64,000 nucleotides of DNA, taken from the NCBI RefSeq assembly GCF_017876575.1, contig NZ_JAGIOE010000001.1:1116001-1180000 (forward strand), given 5' to 3'. Below, one piece after another: positions 7,951 to 15,423 of the stretch. Origin of the DNA: Paeniglutamicibacter psychrophenolicus. Lineage in GTDB: Bacteria > Actinomycetota > Actinomycetes > Actinomycetales > Micrococcaceae. How positions within the stretch are numbered: the stretch's first letter is position 1; each line of letters opens with the position of its first letter. The translations under genes and the position numbers were made by a program. The notes beneath the pieces are model-generated. The model saw nothing but the letters and a program-made list of their open reading frames with translations, was not told the origin of the DNA and searched no databases.

Positions 7951-8700
7951 TTAGAGGCGGGTGGCGGCGTAGGTGATGGCCAGGGACAGGATGATGGCGA
8001 TGCCCAGGGCCCATTCCTTGATCCACGGCCTGTTGACCCGTTTGGCGATGACCATCAGGCCGGTCATGATCGCGGCCGAGGAGACGAAGGCGACCACATG
8101 GATCCATGACTTGGGCAGTTCGCCGATGCCAAGGACCATGAAGGCGGCAACCATGGCGGCACCCGAGACGACCATCATGATGGCGGGGTTGACCTTCCGC
8201 AGTGCCGAGTCGCCCTTCTTCAGCAGCGGGGTCAGGATCAGGGTGGCGATCATCCACATGGCCCCGCCCAGGCTCATGGCGGCCAGGGCCAGGCCGAAGA
8301 CGGCCTGGGTGTAGGTGGGCCCGCCGAGTTCGGCGCCGGCGGAGTTGGCGGCAATGGCCGCGGCAGCCGTCTCATAGGACACCGAACCGATCAGCCCGAT
8401 GCGCACCAGCACCGCGGGGGTGCCGAAGACCGTCAGCAGGGCGACGGCCACCATGACCACGGCAAGCGAGGGTCCCAGGGCGGAGATCGCGCCGGCGCGG
8501 AAGCTGGTCTTGAGTTCGGCCTGGCTCATCCCGATGTGGGGTGCGGCGAGCCGCGCGGCCTTCATGTAGATGACGGACTGGACGACGATGACCAGGAAAA
8601 CGCCGATGGCGCAGGCCCAAAGGACCGGCGAATTGGCCACGGCGAGGATGTCGGTGGAGTTGCTGTCAGCAGCTGCGGGCAATGCGGCTGGGAAGTTCAT
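7951..8700 (-). CDS. DUF5058 family membrane protein (putative transporter subunit)
   Basis: A 249-residue protein with about seven hydrophobic segments; the long first segment (VLWACAIGVFLVIVVQSVIY) and the following MSQAELKTSFRAGAISALGPSLAVV loop are characteristic of DUF5058. It is the first gene after the tandem glycine riboswitch and is followed by the partner membrane protein and the M20 amidohydrolase. The ribosome site is poor (GGTAGG), which is compatible with control at the leader. DUF5058 has no firmly established biochemical function; a role in uptake of a glycine-related compound is inferred from the riboswitch and the operon. Confidence 0.75.
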   Translation of the reverse strand: MNFPAALPAAADSNSTDILAVANSPVLWACAIGVFLVIVVQSVIYMKAARLAAPHIGMSQAELKTSFRAGAISALGPSLAVVMVAVALLTVFGTPAVLVRIGLIGSVSYETAAAAIAANSAGAELGGPTYTQAVFGLALAAMSLGGAMWMIATLILTPLLKKGDSALRKVNPAIMMVVSGAAMVAAFMVLGIGELPKSWIHVVAFVSSAAIMTGLMVIAKRVNRPWIKEWALGIAIILSLAITYAATRL

Positions 8701-8780
8701 GGGCTGGCCTACCGTTCATCGAAGGATTCAAGGCGGAGGGTGCGGGTCATGGGTGTTCGCGGTTGCCACCGTGCCCGTTC

Positions 8781-8955
8781 TGTCCTGAACCTGAAAGATA
8801 AACCGCTGCGCGTGGCAACGGCGTGCTTCGTCGGTGAGCCACCTGTCCCGGCGGCTGCTCTCCAGAATTTCCTCACGTGGCTGTTCCTGGTACCTGAGAG
8901 ATTGCGGGTGCTTGCCCCTTCGGTGCCCGAGTGGTGTCCGGGACTCTCCAGCCAC
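8781..8955 (-). promoter_or_regulatory. Tandem glycine riboswitch upstream of the DUF5058 / M20 operon
   Basis: Read on the minus strand, aptamer I (8955 to 8877) has P1 arms GTGGCT/AGCCAC (8950-8955 with 8877-8882), then GGAGAG, the conserved CACCGAAGGGGCAA and ATCTCTCAGGTACC. Aptamer II (about 8870 to 8781) follows directly with CTGGAGAG, CACCGACGAAGCA and ATCTTTCAGGTTCAGGACAG. This order and these conserved boxes are those of the glycine riboswitch class (GcvT motif). The 80 bases between aptamer II and the DUF5058 start codon hold the expression platform; I cannot decide between on and off switching by eye. Confidence 0.88.
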
Positions 8956-9224
8956 GCGTGATCGGAAGACTATTCAGTTGTGCGCGGAAGCCTTGCCGCG
9001 TGCGACCAGAATACTTGACGGAGGTCACATTCGCGCCCTTTGTTGCTTGGATAGTGGGGCGTCAGAAACCCTCTCCCATCAGGTATTTGTTGACCGCAGA
9101 GGCTGGGGTGCGGCTGTCGAGTGACCGCCTGCGGCTCCCCGGTCTTGGCGTTGGGACGCCCACGTCAGGTGACGGATGTGGGTTGATCCCGTCAAGCCCG
9201 GGCCCGGCCGGGCTTCTGTGGGTT
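8956..9224. other. Gene-free stretch between riboswitch and rbs promoter
   Basis: About 270 bases separate the riboswitch from the ribose promoter. The minus-strand promoter for the riboswitch leader must lie near 8960-9010, but I see no clear -35/-10 pair. No coding frame with family resemblance was found. Confidence 0.5.
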
Positions 9225-9253
9225 TTGACACACGCCTAGTGATGCGGAATACT
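9225..9253 (+). promoter_or_regulatory. Promoter of the ribose operon
   Basis: A perfect -35 box TTGACA (9225-9230) is followed after 17 bases by AATACT (9248-9253) as the -10 element. The LacI-type operators begin at the -10 box, so a bound repressor would block RNA polymerase directly. Confidence 0.75.
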
Positions 9254-9285
9254 ATGAAATCGATTCCATGGAATCGATTTCATAG
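9252..9285. promoter_or_regulatory. Double LacI-family operator, 34-bp perfect palindrome
   Basis: Bases 9252-9285 read identically on both strands. Inside are two abutting 14-bp sites, 9255-9268 (TGAAATCGATTCCA) and 9269-9282 (TGGAATCGATTTCA). Each one matches the LacI/CcpA-type consensus TGNAANCGNTTNCA exactly. The pair lies at the -10 box of the ribose operon, 24 bases before the repressor gene, and so is the likely autoregulatory site of RbsR. Confidence 0.9.
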
Positions 9286-9308
9286 ATAAGCAAAGGGGCT
9301 TATTCATC

Positions 9309-10364
9309 ATGAACGCCGTCACCATCAAGGACGTTGCACATGCCGCCGGGGTGTCTCCCGCGACGGCCTCGCGCGTGCTTTCAGGCAATCCGGCAACCTC
9401 GCCCGAGGCCCGTGAACGGGTCGAGGCCGCGGCCAAGAACCTCAACTTCCTGCCCAACGCGCAGGCCCGCTCGCTGCGCTCCACCAAGACCGACACCATT
9501 GCCCTGCTGATCTCGGACGTACGCAACCCCTACTTCTCCGATCTGGCCCACGCCGTGGAACAACACGCACGCGCCGCCGGATTGATGACATTCATCGGCA
9601 ACGCCAACGAGGACGCCGCGCAACAAGATGATTTCCTGGCAACCATGCTCTCGCGCCGCGTGGACGGCATGATCGTGGTTCCCCAGGGCCTGGGCGAACA
9701 GGCCGGCAACGCCAGCGACATGCTCCGCCGCGTCGTGGACAGCAAGATCCCGATGGTCTTCGTCGACCGGACTTTGTCCGATGTCAGCATCCCGCACGTG
9801 ACCGCCGAAAGCCACGCAGCCCTTGGCCAGGCGGTGGCAACGCTCAAGGCCCACGGGCACCGGCGCATCGCCTTCATCGGCGGACCCGAGCACGCCTCGA
9901 CGGCCCTCGAACGGCACCAGGCATTCGACGCCGCGCTGGAGGCAAACGGCCTGTCAACCAACCCCGACCTGCACTTCGCCGGCGACTTCCGCCCGGCCTC
10001 GGGTGCCGACGGCGCCCGCTGGTTCCTAGCCAACGAACACCGCCCGACCGCCGTGGTCATTGCCGACGCACCCATGGCCATCGGCGCCCTGCGCGTGTGG
10101 CGTGAGGCAGGTGCCCGGATCGGGACCGACTTCTCCGTGGTCTCCTTCGACGAAGTCGACGCGCTGCTGATGCACGAACCCCCGATCGCCACCATCAGCC
10201 ACGACCTCGAGGCGATGGGACGGGCAGCGGTGCAGGCCCTTCGCTCGGTCATGAACAAGGAAGCCGTTGCGCCGGTGGAACTGAACAGCTCATTCACCCT
10301 GCGGGCCTCGGTGGGCGCCGCTCCGGAAAAAGGAAACCACATGGAAGGAACGGCACGATCATGA
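9309..10364 (+). CDS. rbsR: LacI-family repressor of the ribose operon
   Basis: The 351-residue protein has the LacI helix-turn-helix (TIKDVAHAAGVSPATASRVL, residues 5-24), a hinge (PNAQARSLR) and a periplasmic-binding-protein-like effector domain beginning TDTIALLISDVRNPYFSDL. It is the first gene of the ribose operon and shares an ATGA overlap with rbsA. AAAGGGG lies ten bases before the ATG. It very likely binds the double operator just upstream, so it represses its own operon until ribose or a ribose phosphate is present. Unlike E. coli rbsR, which comes last, this regulator leads the operon. Confidence 0.92.
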   Translation: MNAVTIKDVAHAAGVSPATASRVLSGNPATSPEARERVEAAAKNLNFLPNAQARSLRSTKTDTIALLISDVRNPYFSDLAHAVEQHARAAGLMTFIGNANEDAAQQDDFLATMLSRRVDGMIVVPQGLGEQAGNASDMLRRVVDSKIPMVFVDRTLSDVSIPHVTAESHAALGQAVATLKAHGHRRIAFIGGPEHASTALERHQAFDAALEANGLSTNPDLHFAGDFRPASGADGARWFLANEHRPTAVVIADAPMAIGALRVWREAGARIGTDFSVVSFDEVDALLMHEPPIATISHDLEAMGRAAVQALRSVMNKEAVAPVELNSSFTLRASVGAAPEKGNHMEGTARS

Positions 10365-11878
10365 ACAGCGATCCATTGCTGGTCTTGGACCGGGTATGCA
10401 AGTCTTTCGGCCCGGTCCAGGTCATTGACGAGGTCACCGTCGAGGTGCACGCCGGCAAGGTCTCGGTGCTGCTGGGCGAAAACGGTGCTGGCAAATCCAC
10501 GCTGATCAAGATGATCGCCGGGGTGCACCCGCCTGACGGCGGGCGGATCCTGATCGAGGGCAAGGAAGTGAAGATTTCCGACACCAAGTCCTCCGAAGCG
10601 CTGGGCATCGCCACCATCCACCAGGAACTGAACCTGGTGCCGTCGATGACCATCGCTGAGAACATCACCCTGGGCCGGGTGCCGCGCCGCTTCGGCATCA
10701 TCAACCGCCGCGAGATGCGCAAGATCGCCCGCGAGGCGCTCGACAGGCTCGGACTGGACCTCCACGTCGACACACCGGTCGGAAACCTGGGCCTGGCCCA
10801 GCAGCAACTGGTGGAAATCGCCAAGGCACTCTCGCTCGATGCCCGTATCCTGATCCTTGACGAGCCCACCGCGGCGTTGACCACTGCCGAGATCAACCAG
10901 CTTTTCGACGTGGTGCGCAACCTCAAGGCCAAGGGCGTCGGCATGGTCTTCATCAGCCACCACCTCGATGAGATCGCCGCCATCGGCGACTTCGTCAACG
11001 TGCTGCGCGACGGCCAATTCATCGCCACCGTCCCGGCCGACACCGATGAGAACCAATTGGTGCGTCTGATGGTCGGCCGCGATATCGACGAGCAGTTCCC
11101 GCGCGTGCGCACCGAGGTATCCGATACCCCGCTGCTGAGCGTGCAGGGACTCGGGGCCGGCATGCTGTCGGACATCAGCTTCGAGGTTCGCCCCGGCGAG
11201 GTCGTGGCCCTGGCCGGGCTCATGGGGGCAGGACGCACCGAGCTGATCCGCGCCATCGCCGGAGCCGACGACTACACCGCTGGATCGGTCACCGTCGCCG
11301 GGACCCCGCTGGCCCGCCGCGACGTGGCCGCGGCAACCCGCGCCGGAATCGGCCACGTCCCGGAGGACCGCAAGACCCAGGGGCTGGTCCTGGATGCCTC
11401 CGTGGCCGAGAATATCGGATACGCCACCATGGCCTCCACCGCGCGGGCCGGCCTGGTCGACCGCAAGGGCCAGCGCAAGCGAGCCGAAGACGTTGCGGCC
11501 CGCCTGCGCATCCGCATGGGATCCATCGACCAGCCCATCCGTTCTCTCTCCGGCGGCAACCAGCAAAAGGCGGTGTTCGGCCGGTGGTTCACCGCCGGAT
11601 CCAAGGTCCTGCTGCTGGACGAGCCGACCCGCGGGGTCGACGTGGGGGCCAAGGTCGAGATCTATGAACTCATCAACGAAATCACCGCGTCCGGCGGTTG
11701 CGTGCTGATGGCCTCGAGCGAGTTGCCCGAAGTGCTGGGCATGTCGGACCGGGTCCTGGTCATGAGCCAGGGCCGCATCGCCGGGGAACTGAAAACCCGC
11801 GAGGCAACCCAGGACTCCATCATGGCGATGGCCGTGAGCAATGTGCACCGCGAACACGAAACAGGAATGAACCAATGA
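10361..11878 (+). CDS. rbsA: Ribose ABC transporter, ATP-binding protein
   Basis: This 505-residue cytoplasmic ATPase has two fused ABC domains, as in RbsA and its sugar-import relatives. The first has a complete Walker A (GENGAGKST, 39-47), Walker B (ILILDEPTAALT) and a signature region (NLGLAQQQLVEIAKAL). The second carries the degenerate Walker A typical of the family (GLMGAGRTE) and a strong LSGGNQQK signature. It overlaps rbsR by ATGA and rbsC by ATGA, so the three are coupled. It powers import of ribose delivered by RbsB through the RbsC channel. Confidence 0.95.
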   Translation: MNSDPLLVLDRVCKSFGPVQVIDEVTVEVHAGKVSVLLGENGAGKSTLIKMIAGVHPPDGGRILIEGKEVKISDTKSSEALGIATIHQELNLVPSMTIAENITLGRVPRRFGIINRREMRKIAREALDRLGLDLHVDTPVGNLGLAQQQLVEIAKALSLDARILILDEPTAALTTAEINQLFDVVRNLKAKGVGMVFISHHLDEIAAIGDFVNVLRDGQFIATVPADTDENQLVRLMVGRDIDEQFPRVRTEVSDTPLLSVQGLGAGMLSDISFEVRPGEVVALAGLMGAGRTELIRAIAGADDYTAGSVTVAGTPLARRDVAAATRAGIGHVPEDRKTQGLVLDASVAENIGYATMASTARAGLVDRKGQRKRAEDVAARLRIRMGSIDQPIRSLSGGNQQKAVFGRWFTAGSKVLLLDEPTRGVDVGAKVEIYELINEITASGGCVLMASSELPEVLGMSDRVLVMSQGRIAGELKTREATQDSIMAMAVSNVHREHETGMNQ

Positions 11879-12846
11879 GCAGCGTAGCGATCACCACCAA
11901 GCCCAAGGGCTTTGACCTCAAGGCCTTCCTCGCCAACAACGGAGCGTTGGTGGGCCTGGCGGTCCTTTGCCTGGCCCTCTTCATCGCGACCCCGCGATTC
12001 CTCACCGCCGCCAACTTGGTCAACGTGGGCATCCAGGTCTCGACCATCGCGGTCATGGCCTTTGGACTGACCTTCGTGATCGTCGCGGCGGGCATCGACC
12101 TTTCCGTCGGTTCCGTTGCGGCACTCTCGGCCATGGTTTCCTCGTACTGGGCGACGACCGCCAACCTGCCCGGGGCCTGGAGCATCGTCGTGGGCCTGGC
12201 TGTCGGCGCCGCATGCGGCTGGGTCACCGGAGCGATGAGCGCCTATGGCAAGCTACCCACCTTCATCGCCTCGTTGGCGATGCTCACGATCGTGCGCGGA
12301 TTGACCCTGGTGGTCTCCGACGGACGCCCGATCGCCACCTCCGAATCGGTTTCCTTCCTCGGCTCCGACCTGGGCGTCATCCCAGTGCCGATCATCGTGC
12401 TGGTGCTTTCGGCCTTGGTCGCAGGCTTTGTGCTGAACTACACCGTGATCGGCAAGAACGCCTTCGCAGTCGGCGGCAACACCGAGGCCGCACGCCTCTC
12501 CGGCATCCCGGTCAAGCGCGTACTGATGACGGTGTTCATCATCTCCGGTGTCTTTGCCGCGCTCTCGGGCATGATCCTGGCCGGACGCCTCGACTCGGCC
12601 CAGCCGACCCTTGCCGCCGGCTACGAACTTGACGCCATTGCCGCCGTCGTTATTGGCGGATCCTCGCTCTCGGGCGGTGTCGGACGGATCTCCGGAACCC
12701 TCGTCGGTGCCCTGGTCCTCGCGGTGATCCGCAACGGATTGAATCTGCTCTCGGTCAGCGCGTTCTGGCAGCAGGTCGTCATCGGCCTGGTCATCGCCGT
12801 GGCCGTGGGCTTCGACGTCTTCCGCCGCAAGAATGTCCGCCACTAA
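11875..12846 (+). CDS. rbsC: Ribose ABC transporter, permease
   Basis: A 323-residue membrane protein with eight to ten hydrophobic helices and the BPD_transp_2 core (GLTFVIVAAGIDLSVGSVAALS at about residues 62-83, and AAVVIGGSSLSGGVG near 255). ATG 11875 overlaps the rbsA stop. A longer frame starting at 11698 lies inside rbsA and is rejected. It forms the membrane channel for ribose together with RbsA. Confidence 0.95.
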   Translation: MSSVAITTKPKGFDLKAFLANNGALVGLAVLCLALFIATPRFLTAANLVNVGIQVSTIAVMAFGLTFVIVAAGIDLSVGSVAALSAMVSSYWATTANLPGAWSIVVGLAVGAACGWVTGAMSAYGKLPTFIASLAMLTIVRGLTLVVSDGRPIATSESVSFLGSDLGVIPVPIIVLVLSALVAGFVLNYTVIGKNAFAVGGNTEAARLSGIPVKRVLMTVFIISGVFAALSGMILAGRLDSAQPTLAAGYELDAIAAVVIGGSSLSGGVGRISGTLVGALVLAVIRNGLNLLSVSAFWQQVVIGLVIAVAVGFDVFRRKNVRH

Positions 12847-12898
12847 ACCCCCTTCACACCCACCCATCTCGACCCCCCACGTTCAAAGGAGAACACGC

Positions 12899-13834
12899 AT
12901 GAAGAACATCGTTCGCAAGACCACCGCACTGGGCCTCGGCCTGGCCCTGGCCCTCACCGCCACGGGCTGCAACCGCGGTGAGACCTCCGCCGAGGGCGGA
13001 AAGGTCACCATGGCCATTTCCACGCTGAACAACCCGTTCTTTGTTGACGTCCGTGATGGCGCCAAGGAAGAGGCGGCCAAGTCCGGCATCGAACTGAACG
13101 TCGTGGACGCGCAGAACGACTCCGCCACCCAGGCCAACCAGCTGGCAACCGCTGCCACCGACGGCTCGGTCGGCGTGATCATCAACGCGGTCGATTCCGA
13201 CGCTGCATCCGCGGCCCTGGCGCCGGTCGTTTCGGCGAAGCTGCCGATCGTCGCCGTTGACCGTTCCGTGGGCGAGACGAAGGTTGCTTCCTTCGTGGCC
13301 AGCGACAACGTCGCCGGTGGCGAGCAGGCAGCAAAGGCCCTGGCCGAGAAGCTTGGCGGCAAGGGCAAGATCATCATCCTTGAGGGCGTCCCCGGTGCCT
13401 CCTCCACCAACGAACGCGGCGAGGGCTTCGACAAGGGTCTGGCCGCGTACCCGGACATCGAAGTCGTTTCCTCGCAGCCCGCCAACTACGACCGCGCCAA
13501 GGCCCTTGACGTGGCCACCAACCTCTTGCAGGGCAACCCCGACGTTGCAGGCGTGCTGGCCATGAACGACGAGATGGCACTTGGTGCCATCCAGGCACTG
13601 GGCGACAAGGCCGGCAAATCCGTCAACGTGGTCGGCTTCGACGGTACCGATGACGGTTTCAAGGCCGTGGCCTCCGGCAAGCTGCTGGCAACCATTGCCC
13701 AGAACCCGGCAGAGCTCGGCCGCCAGTCGGTCCAGATGGCTGCCAAGGTGCTCAATGGCGAAAGCGTGGAGGCAGACGTTGCCGTTGCCGTCGACACCGT
13801 CAACGCCAAGAACATCAGCGAATACACCAAGTAG
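12899..13834 (+). CDS. rbsB: Ribose-binding lipoprotein
   Basis: The 311-residue protein starts with a lipoprotein signal peptide (MKNIVRKTTALGLGLALALT) and a lipobox ending at Cys24. The mature part is a type I periplasmic binding protein of the ribose/galactose group (KVTMAISTLNNPFFVDVRDG, AVDRSVGET, GFDGTDDG). In this gram-positive cell it will be anchored on the outer face of the membrane. AAAGGAGA (12885-12892) precedes the ATG. A stem-loop follows the stop and may protect or set the level of this high-demand message. Confidence 0.94.
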   Translation: MKNIVRKTTALGLGLALALTATGCNRGETSAEGGKVTMAISTLNNPFFVDVRDGAKEEAAKSGIELNVVDAQNDSATQANQLATAATDGSVGVIINAVDSDAASAALAPVVSAKLPIVAVDRSVGETKVASFVASDNVAGGEQAAKALAEKLGGKGKIIILEGVPGASSTNERGEGFDKGLAAYPDIEVVSSQPANYDRAKALDVATNLLQGNPDVAGVLAMNDEMALGAIQALGDKAGKSVNVVGFDGTDDGFKAVASGKLLATIAQNPAELGRQSVQMAAKVLNGESVEADVAVAVDTVNAKNISEYTK

Positions 13835-13839
13835 CATCC

Positions 13840-13872
13840 CTTGGGAGCACCCGCATGGCGGGGGCTCCCAAG
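13840..13872 (+). terminator. Stem-loop between rbsB and rbsK
   Basis: A 9-bp perfect stem CTTGGGAGC (13840-13848) pairs with 13864-13872, with additional pairing inside the loop (ACCCGC...GCGGGG). No T-tract follows. It probably acts as a partial terminator or 3' stabiliser that lets the binding protein be made in excess over the kinase. Confidence 0.6.
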
Positions 13873-13922
13873 CCCGCAATGCGGGAAGATCATGCCCCAG
13901 CACCGCTCAAGGAACTAAAGAC

Positions 13923-14837
13923 ATGGCAACGAACGTGCAAGTGACCATCGTGGGATCCAGCAACGTGGACATCACCGCGCTGATGGACCGGCTGCCCGGG
14001 CCGGGCGAGACCGTGCTTGCCGATTCGTACCGGCTCACCCCCGGAGGCAAGGGAGCCAACCAGGCGCTCGCCGCAGCCCTGGCGGGGGCCCGCACCGAAT
14101 TCATCGGGGCCGTGGGCAACGACAGCCACGCGGAGATCGCCCTGGGCCAGCTGGCGGAAGCCGGAGTCAAGCTGGACCGCGTCGCCCACACGGACGGTGC
14201 CACCGGCGTGGCCATCATCAGCGTGGACGCCCAGGCCGAAAACAGCATCGCGGTGATTTCAGGCGCCAACGCCACCATGGATGCACCAGCCGTGAACGCG
14301 GCGGGGGAGTTGTCCGGAATCCTGGTCCTCCAGGGAGAAATCCCGGCCTCGGGCATCCGTGCGGCGTTCGATGCGGCCCGTGAACAGGTCGTGTTGAACC
14401 TGGCCCCGGTCATCGAGCTCGACCGCGAATACCTGGTGCGGGCCAACCCCCTGGTGGCCAATGAACACGAGGCAGCACTGATCCTGCGACAACTCGAGGG
14501 AAGCGCGGAGCTCAGCACGGACCCGGAACCCGTGATTGCCCGGCGTCTCTGTGCCCAGGGCCTGTCATCCGTGGTCGTGACACTCGGCGGCGAAGGCTGT
14601 CTGGTGGCGTCCCTGGACGGTGACGGCAAGGTCGATGTCACCCGGATTCCCGCCCGCAAGGTCGAAGCCGTGGACACAACCGGCGCCGGAGACGCCTTCA
14701 CCGGCGCACTGGCCGCACGCCTGGCCCACGGCGATCCACTGGTTGAGGCCGCCGACTTCGCCGGGCGCTTCGCCGCACTGACCGTCCAGCACCATGGTGC
14801 GCAGGCCTCATACCCGCGCTCGCTGGAAAACCTCTGA
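13923..14837 (+). CDS. rbsK: Ribokinase
   Basis: The 304-residue protein is a PfkB-family sugar kinase that phosphorylates D-ribose at O5. Seen are the N-terminal GSSNVDIT and GGKGANQALAAA (substrate binding) and the C-terminal DTTGAGDAFTGALA with catalytic Asp257. ATG 13923 has AAGGA (13909-13913) before it; the longer frame from 13581 runs inside rbsB and is rejected. Position between rbsB and rbsD supports ribose over other PfkB substrates. Confidence 0.93.
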   Translation: MATNVQVTIVGSSNVDITALMDRLPGPGETVLADSYRLTPGGKGANQALAAALAGARTEFIGAVGNDSHAEIALGQLAEAGVKLDRVAHTDGATGVAIISVDAQAENSIAVISGANATMDAPAVNAAGELSGILVLQGEIPASGIRAAFDAAREQVVLNLAPVIELDREYLVRANPLVANEHEAALILRQLEGSAELSTDPEPVIARRLCAQGLSSVVVTLGGEGCLVASLDGDGKVDVTRIPARKVEAVDTTGAGDAFTGALAARLAHGDPLVEAADFAGRFAALTVQHHGAQASYPRSLENL

Positions 14838-14871
14838 ACCCCGCTGGCCCCCAGAAAGCCCAAGGAACCAC

Positions 14872-15255
14872 GTGCTGAAAACCAACATCCTCAACGCCCC
14901 GCTGCTCGGGGCCCTGGCCAAGCTCGGGCACACAGACATGGTCGTGGTCGCCGATTGCGGCCTGCCGATTCCTGCGGGCCCGACGGTCATCGATCTTGCC
15001 CTGGAACGCGGGCTGCTCAGCTTCGAGGACGTGTTGCGGGTCCTGACCGGAAATCTGGTCATCGAGTCCAGCACCCTGGCCTCTGAGGCGCGGGGCAGCG
15101 GCGTCGAGGATCTGTGCAGCAACAACGGGCTGGATGCAGGGTTCATTTCCCACGAGGAACTCAAGGCCAAGCTTCCCGAGGCCAAGGTCGTGGTGCGCAC
15201 CGGCGAAACGACCCCGTATGCAAACGTCATCCTGCATTGCGGAGTTGATTTCTAG
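14872..15255 (+). CDS. rbsD: D-ribose pyranase
   Basis: This 127-residue protein interconverts the pyranose forms of ribose so that the kinase can use them. The GTG start (14872) is preceded by AAGGAA (14862-14867). The active-site His20 (KLGHTD) and Asp28 (VVADCGLPIP) are present, as is the C-terminal TPYANVILHCGV. Its place at the end of the operon, after the kinase, is frequent. Length is normal. Confidence 0.93.
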   Translation: MLKTNILNAPLLGALAKLGHTDMVVVADCGLPIPAGPTVIDLALERGLLSFEDVLRVLTGNLVIESSTLASEARGSGVEDLCSNNGLDAGFISHEELKAKLPEAKVVVRTGETTPYANVILHCGVDF

Positions 15256-15423
15256 GACGAGTCCGACAGTTCGTTGCGCAGACAAGACGGGCATGTCCGC
15301 GTGCATCTGACGTCGCCGACGATGGATTGTGCAAGGACCGGTTCCGCCTGCTCATGCCGGGGGAACTGGTCCTCGGCCTTACTCGGGTTGCCGCGAAGTC
15401 GCTCGCCGGTGGGATAAGTTCTA

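Noticed and set aside
9530-11875. 781-codon minus-strand frame opposite rbsR and rbsA
   Set aside because: It mirrors strong, conserved rbs genes on the plus strand and is His/Gly/Gln-rich in the way typical of antisense frames in GC-rich DNA.
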